Shown: one piece after another, positions 58,823-64,000 of the stretch
Layout of the letters: each line of letters opens with the position of its first letter
Numbering within the stretch: position 1 is the stretch's first letter
Assembly (NCBI GenBank): GCA_013368325.1
Contig: JAACJK010000167.1
Span: forward strand, 372,001-436,000
Length of the DNA: 64,000 nt
Direction: 5' to 3'
Origin: Ephemerocybe angulata
Lineage: Eukaryota > Basidiomycota > Agaricomycetes > Agaricales > Psathyrellaceae
Notes under the pieces: model-generated
What the model saw: only the letters and a program-made list of their open reading frames with translations
Databases searched by the model: none
What the model was told of the DNA's origin: nothing
Program-made: the position numbers and the translations under genes

Positions 58823-60431
58823 ACTGCGCCTGCCAGCATCTGGGTGCGCGTCTGAGGATCATACTGACGGAGGCAACGGTTCACACCATCGCGCACCGTG
58901 TCGTATGGGACTGAGTTGCCAGGATTCCTGTCCGGCTTGAATTCCACCAGGACCTGCTTGCGCGAGGGTCCCGCTGTGGTATGTGAGGGGTTCTTCTTCT
59001 TCTTCTTCACAGAAGCCGAGGAGGGAGTTCCCTGAGCGATGGCGTGCATCCTGAGGATGTCGTCAGCCGAGACATGGGGTGCGGCCCTAGCAAGCTCCAC
59101 GAGCCCTGCCACCTTCGAAGAAGGCGCAGTTTTCGCAGCAGCTGCAAAGGAAGTGGGTTTGCGCTTGGTAAAGCGGGCATCTCGGGGGTTGGAGGGGAGA
59201 CCGGCCGGAATAGAGCGCTGGAAAGGAACCGCAGGCGCTTTAGGCTGGGGCCTGGGAGCCACATGGGCCCCGGGGCGCACAGCCGGAGGCTTCTGGCCAG
59301 AGGGGGCCGGATTAGGAAGCTTCTGAGAAGCCTCTCCCATTTCGACATCCTGCACAGCAGAATCCGGGCCGGGAGCGGCTGGGGCAGAGGGTTTCTTACC
59401 CCGGGTCAGGGCAGAGGGTTTGGAAGGCTTCGGGGGCCCCCGGGATGCTTGCCCCTACTGTGGGGCGCGCTGCTGGGGTTCGATACGGCGCTGCTGGAAG
59501 CCCCTGCCTCCAGAGAGAGCAGAGTCTTGGGCAGGGTCGTATGGAGGGTGGAACACATAGTCCCTTCCAGCCCAGCTGGGTGAGGGAGGACGAGTATCTG
59601 GGTTGACAGGGCGTCCAGGAGGAGGGAGGGGCACACTACGACGAATCGTATGGTCCGGGTCCTCTGGGAACTCGCCAGGCGAAAGGTGCGGACCCCATCG
59701 GGTCTGTGTGATGGCCTCAATCATGAGACGCAGGGAGTCAGCGAGGTTTTCGACCTCGCCCTGCAGCGCCGCATCTGTGGGGGGAGGCATGGTGCGGAAG
59801 AACTGGGAGACTGCATCCAGGGTGGGGGCGACGTTCGTGATGGTGGGGTACCACTCCTCCTGGGTAGGAGGTGGTCCATCCTCCGGGGCCAGGGACGAGT
59901 AACGGGAGCTGGGTGGCGACTGAGAGGCCATCGAGTGGTCTGTGTCCTGGAAGGGGCGAACAGGGGGTGGAGGGGGAGCATGGCCGGCTTCCTGCTGCTG
60001 AATAGCAAGCTGGGCAAAGGCGGCGGGGTTCCTGGGGGTAGAGCGCCCACTCACAGAGGCTGGGTGGGAGGTGCTGTGGGGTTGTCGTCCTCGGACTTCG
60101 CTCCTGGCGCCTTGCTCCGAAGATTCAGAGGTTGGCAGGGTGCGAAGGGCAGGGACAGTGGTGCGGTACGTCTCTCTACTGACAGACTGGCTGCGGCTGG
60201 ACGGCTGGAGGCTGCCAAGGCGGGAGGAGGGTCGGCTAGGATGCTGGGATCCTGTGGAGACAGGAGTCGAGGCTCCGGAGTCGCTCCTGGGGGGCGAGGA
60301 CCGTGCGCGGCGGCCTGGAGGGTCCGCCATCGGAATGCGAGGTGTTCAGTAAGCCTATAGGCGGTCGATGAACGACTGCCTATGCCTTCGTACGAGCTGG
60401 GGGTCGATGCTGAGCAGGTGTGTTGAGTTGT
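58823..60431 (-). pseudogene. LINE copy 2: ORF1 fragment, inverted
   Basis: The minus strand starts at about 60431 (LINE 5' end). ATG at 60330 gives MADPPGRRARSSPPRSDSGA, open to 59455 (291 aa; LRLMIEAITQTRWGPHLSPG, SWAGRDYVFHPPYDPAQDSA). After a break it continues MGEASQKLPNPAPSGQKPP, NPRDARFTKRKPTSFAAAAK and SRKQVLVEFKPDRNPGNSVP to MLAGAV at about 58823. There it is joined head-on to the RT fragment of copy 1. The least damaged ORF1 N-terminus of the three. Confidence 0.78.
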
Positions 60432-60620
60432 CAGTTCTCTCTGCTGATGCAGAGCTCTTTGCGATCCAAGGGGCTGTTGCCTCTGCTGTTCAGCGGAACG
60501 ACTGCCACAAGATCATCATCTTCACTGACCGCATCGCCTCAGCGAAGTGGGCAGTAGATCCCTCTGTCCACTCCGGTCAGGCTCATTCCCTCGCAGTCTG
60601 CAAGGCCCTCGCGGCATGGT
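60432..60620 (+). pseudogene. LINE RNase H fragment
   Basis: It reads ELSVLSADAELFAIQGAVAS, CHKIIIFTDRIASAKWAVDP and AHSLAVCKALAAWF, the central strands of a LINE-type RNase H including the acidic AEL and TD positions. It is fused on one side to the LINE 5' end of copy 2 and on the other to the RT of copy 3, both on the opposite strand. Confidence 0.65.
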
Positions 60621-61101
60621 TTACCATTCTGACTTGCTGTGTTCCAGCGCCGTCCTGCTTTCCTGACTAAATCAAAGATGATTGCATATGCATGAAACAG
60701 CATGGTGCAGTTCTCCTCGATGGATGGAGACTGGACTATGAGAGTCCTGTCGTCGACATAGGAGATGAGGACAGAGCCTAGGCCCTGTTTTCGTCTCCGA
60801 TACAGCTTCATAATAGGAGCGATGACTATTGCAGACAGGACAGGAGAGAGAGCTGAGCCTTGCCCCACCCCCACGTCCGCCAGCAGCGGGTCTGATACGA
60901 AGTTATTCCATGCATAGCGTGTTTCCCTCCCCACTAAGTAGGACTCGAAGAAGGTCACCACCGAGGGGTGGAAACCCAGCTTCCTCAGGACTGCCAGAAG
61001 GAACCACTGGACTCAAACCACTGGAGCGTCATCATTACAAGTCCAATGTGCCCCACTTAGTAAGCACATTCTGCGTGGAATTGCTGACAAAGCCTCTGTA
61101 G
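60621..61101 (-). pseudogene. LINE copy 3 RT fragment with intact YVDD
   Basis: FHPSVVTFFESYLVGRETRY, VGVGQGSALSPVLSAIVIAP and GSVLISYVDDRTLIVQ hold the RT catalytic motifs B and C. The fingers domain before it is missing, as in copy 1, so the two copies derive from the same already deleted ancestor. Confidence 0.75.
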
Positions 61102-62218
61102 GAGGCACGAACACCAAGTCAATGACTGAGTGCACATTGGGATTGGCTCGCGACACATATGTTGGGCCCGGGTTAGTGAACTTCGTCACCGTCTTTAAAA
61201 TCAGCTAAAATTGCCGACTCGAAGCCCAAGCCCAGTCTGGCTGCTGTCTCCAGCAGGAGGATAGCTGTCGTCCTGTGGTGTAAGACCCGTGGGTCCCACA
61301 CCCTAGAGTGACAGTTAAAGTCGCCGCCCATGTAGGATAGGGCAGGAAAGGTGTCGGCCTTCTCAGCAAGGAGCTTGATAGCGCAGTGTTGGTCGTCTGA
61401 GTATGTGCGACACATACATTGAGCCCGGGTTAGTGAACCTGGTCAGCTCCAAGCCCAGCCGGATAGCTGTCATCCTGTGGTGTAAGACCCGTGGGTCCCA
61501 CTTTGTTTTGGTCAGGACCTTGGTCCTGTACCATGTAGGATAGGGCAGGCAAGGTGTTGGCCTTCTCAGCAAGGAGCTTGATGGTGCGGTGTTGGTCATC
61601 CGAGTAGACGTTCATAAAGTGCAGCACCCGATCACACCCAAACAGGGACACAATCATGATGTCACGGTCATCGAGGAGGTCTCGACGGTAGGCAGGGCGC
61701 CAGTGCGCCAGCCTATTAGAGATATAGGTCAGGACACAGGGCCTTGAACCAGGCTCAGGGAGTCTCGCCATACACAGCCAGTTGGGGTGGCGGGGTGCTC
61801 CAGTAACATCGGCTCCCTCCTTGCTTACCTTGGAGGGCGCCTGTTTTCTAGTCTGCCAAGGGGGTTCTTGGATAAACAAAATATCGAATTCATCCTTTAG
61901 ACAATCCAGAATAACATCTAAGTACGCATAGTTCTTAGCAATATTGAAACTCAGTACCCTAATCTTGCTGTCTGTCGAGCTAGACATAAGGAAGTGAGTG
62001 CTAGTGCGGCCGCGCTGTTGGTGAGCACATACCTCGGAATACTTGGCCACAGCCCAGGCGCAGTCAAAGCGATGGTCAAAAACTCTGTGTCCGTCCCTGT
62101 GGCAGGCCAGGCACTTCCATGAGGCAATCCGCACCTGGAGGGTAGGGAGAACCAGAGGGTTAGCTTTGGCGTTGCCCTTGCAGCCGCCGCACTGATGACG
62201 ATGCTCGTTCTGGGAGTC
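60823..62218. repeat. Right arm of the 1.4-kb inverted duplication
   Basis: Reverse complement of 57427-58822; upstream of it (toward 62300-63100) the two LINE copies are clearly more diverged, including an indel in ORF1 (HHKLPDWVGLPSSKSF versus HRKLPDALPNVPF). Confidence 0.88.
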
Positions 62219-62296
62219 AGGACCCCACAGATCGGGCACCGGAGGCGGCCCTGGCAGGCTTTGGTTGGGTGCCCCCACTTCCAGCATGTCTGGCAC
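61430..62296 (-). CDS. LINE copy 3: zinc knuckle and endonuclease frame
   Basis: 288-residue frame; from HRHQCGGCKGNAKANP onward it is the same protein as copy 1 (CLACHRDGHRVFDHRFDC, then IRVLSFNIAKNYAYLDVILD). A one-base difference at about 62225 (GTGGGGTCC versus GTGGGGGTCC) separates it from the first two fingers, which lie in the next frame. Confidence 0.7.
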   Translation of the reverse strand: MPDMLEVGAPNQSLPGPPPVPDLWGPDSQNEHRHQCGGCKGNAKANPLVLPTLQVRIASWKCLACHRDGHRVFDHRFDCAWAVAKYSEVCAHQQRGRTSTHFLMSSSTDSKIRVLSFNIAKNYAYLDVILDCLKDEFDILFIQEPPWQTRKQAPSKVSKEGADVTGAPRHPNWLCMARLPEPGSRPCVLTYISNRLAHWRPAYRRDLLDDRDIMIVSLFGCDRVLHFMNVYSDDQHRTIKLLAEKANTLPALSYMVQDQGPDQNKVGPTGLTPQDDSYPAGLGADQVH

Positions 62297-62341
62297 AGAG
62301 GGTGGGGAGCCGGCAACGGCACCCTATTGCTGAGAAGCTGA

Positions 62342-63109
62342 TCAAACTTGGTCGGGTCCCGGGGGAGGTGCGTGCAGCCTGAATGACGCACTTTTGATGA
62401 GGCGCTGGGCGTGGAATCCCTGTTGAGAGTCCCAGATGTCAAAGAACACGTCGCAGCGAGTGCTGCTCTTCGAGTTCCTGACGACGCGAGGAGGACTAGC
62501 CAGAACGAGATCAGATCTCAATGGCGAGGCCTCGAACGCACGGGCGATGTCCTCAGGCTTGATGCGCAGGTTGGACTTAGCGTCGAGGATGAATGGAACG
62601 TTCGGGAGCGCGTCTGGCAGCTTACGATGGAGATATCCTCGGATATGATCAACTTCAACCTGCGAGGGGACTTCAGTGAGGGTCAAGGACCACCCGCCAT
62701 ATGCGACTGCGCCTGCCAGCATCTGGGTGCGCATCTGAGGATCATACTGGCAGAGGCAGCGGTTGACACCATCGTGCACCGTGTTGTACGGGACTGAATT
62801 GCCAGGGTTCCTATCTGGCTTGAATTCCACCAGGACCTGCTTGCGCGAGGGTCCCGCCGAAGTCGAGGAGGGAGTACCCTGAGTGATGGCATGCATCCTA
62901 AGGATGTCATCAGCCGAGACATGGGGCATGGCCCTAGCAAGCTCTACGAGCCCTGCCACCTTCGAAGAAGGCGCAGTTTTCGCAGCAGCTGCAAAGGAAG
63001 TGGGCTTGCGCTTGGTAAAGCGGGCATCTCGGGGGTTGGAGGGGAGACCGGCCGGAATAGAGCGCTGGAAAGGAACCACAGGCGCTTTAGGCTGGGGCCT
63101 GGGGGCCAC
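62342..63109 (-). pseudogene. LINE copy 3 ORF1, C-terminal half
   Basis: It reads NPRDARFTKRKPTSFAAAAK, SADDILRMHAITQGTPSS, LVEFKPDRNPGNSVPY, LAGAVAYGGWSLTLTEVPSQ and FEASPLRSDLVLASPP, ending in RLHAPPPGPDQV where a short insertion (ATCAAACTTGG region) breaks it from the fingers. RNA-binding ORF1 protein, damaged. Confidence 0.7.
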
Positions 63110-63214
63110 ATGGGCCCGGGGCGCACAGCCGGAGGCTTCTGGCCGGAATAGGAAGCTTCTGAGTAGCCTCTCCCATTTCGACGTCCTGCACAGCAGAATC
63201 CGGGCCAGGAGCGG

Positions 63215-64000
63215 CTAGGGCAGAGGGTTTGGAAGGCTTTGGGGGCCTCGGGGTGCTTGCCCCTGCTGCGGGGCGCGCTGCTGAGGTTGTATATGGTGCT
63301 GCTGGAAGCCCCTGCCTTCAGAGAGGGCAGAGTCTTGGGCAGGGTCGTATGGAGGGTGGAACACATCATAGTCCCTTCCAGCCCAGCTGGGTGAGGGAGG
63401 ACGAGTATCCGGGTTGACAGGGCGTCCAGGAGGAGGGAGGGGCACACCACGACGAATCATGTGGTCCGGCTCCTCTGGGGACTCGCCAAGTGAAAGGTAC
63501 GGACCCCATCGGGTCTGTGTGATGGTCTCAATCATGAGACGCAGGGAGTCAGCGAGGTTTTCGACCTCGCCAAGCAGTGCAGTGTCAGGGGGAGGCATGC
63601 TGTGGAAGAAGTGAGAAACTGCGTCCAGGGTGGGGGCGACGTTTGTGATGGTGGGGTACCACTCCTCCTGGGTAGGAGGTGGACCATCCTCCGGGGCCAG
63701 GGACGAGTAACGGGAGCCGGGTGGCGTCTGCGAGGCCATCGGGTGGTCTGAGTCCTGGAAAGGGCGAACAGGGGGTGGAGGGGGGCTTCCTGCTGCTGGA
63801 TAGCAAGCTGGGCAAAGGTGGCGGGGTTCCTGGGGGTGGAGCGCACACTCACAGAGGCTGGGTGGGAGGTGCTGTGGGGTTGTCGTCCTCGGACTTCGCT
63901 CCCGGCGCCTTGCTCCGAAGATTCAGAGGTTGGCAGGGTGCGGAGGGCAGGGACAGTGGTGCGGTACGTCTCTCTGGTGACAGACTGGGTGCAGCTGGAC
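63215..64000 (-). pseudogene. LINE copy 3 ORF1, N-terminal part (cut by window end)
   Basis: 63739-63215 reads MASQTPPGSRYSSLAPEDGP, LADSLRLMIETITQTRWGPY and DYDVFHPPYDPAQDSALSEG. Further upstream NPATFAQLAIQQQEA appears in another frame (frameshift near 63790). The 5' end lies outside the window. Confidence 0.7.

Larger units (their letters stand above)
60621..64000 (-). mobile_element. Tad-like LINE, copy 3 (inverted; runs off the window)
   Basis: The minus strand carries ORF1, zinc knuckles, endonuclease with the same partial duplication as copy 1, then RT through the palm (LISYVDDRTLIVQSPSIEEN) to FDLVRKAG and, one frame off, ALEHSKSEW at about 60621. It joins an RNase H piece on the other strand. 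Confidence 0.8.

Overview
The window looks like a transposon-dense stretch of a filamentous basidiomycete, most likely an Agaricomycete. Gene pieces are split by introns of about 45-70 nt with GT..AG ends and CTAAC-like branch points. The mobile-element mix also points there: chromodomain Ty3/Gypsy elements, a CxC5/CxC6-type (KDZ-associated) element, Tad-like LINEs, and Harbinger and Tc1 relics. Very little host sequence is left. The clearest host gene is a TMT1/CRG1-like SAM methyltransferase (20299-21629, minus).

Layout. 1-21.8 kb: a minus-strand host locus (pieces at 293-694, 7262-7557 and 19868-20130) is split by two LTR retrotransposons. TE1 (695-7256, +) is a chromovirus with 550-bp LTRs, TSD CTCGC and a broken pol. 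TE3 (7558-19867, minus) is a Gypsy element with 1566-bp LTRs, TSD GCGC and gag, protease and pol in three successive -1 frames. TE3 also carries an intron-containing accessory gene on the opposite strand between pol and the 3' LTR. The methyltransferase gene follows.

22.0-28.7 kb: a truncated family-1 foldback repeat, then a Ty1/Copia remnant interrupted by a 5276-bp DNA element (23276-28551). That element has terminal inverted repeats, an 8-bp TSD and two convergent genes: a KDZ-associated cysteine-cluster protein and a GRF-like zinc-finger accessory protein. 28.7-33.5 kb: AT-rich minisatellite, then a frameshifted LINE ending in poly(A). 33.5-38.5 kb: decayed Tc1/mariner, a perfect-looking 128-bp hairpin, a complete 604-bp TRIM whose 276-bp LTRs each contain a tRNA-like pol III unit, and anonymous gene relics.

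38.4-46.1 kb: a non-autonomous family-2 foldback element (8-bp TSD TCCTGACC) that received TE2 (38482-45262, minus), an apparently intact sibling of TE1. 46.1-55.0 kb: AT-rich relics (kinase C-terminus, Harbinger transposase, integrase-like N-terminus) and three more foldback copies, one with perfect 8-bp TSDs. 55.4-64 kb: three rearranged copies of one Tad-like LINE, including a near-perfect 1.4-kb inverted duplication.

The working systems are the elements themselves. TE2 looks competent. TE1 and TE2 share a GGGTTTT slippery heptamer at the gag stop and a primer-binding site complementary to their own predicted mRNA 5' end. TE3 uses the same heptamer. TE1, TE2, TE3 and the TRIM all have LTR pairs differing by about 1% or less by eye, so this locus has been hit repeatedly and recently.
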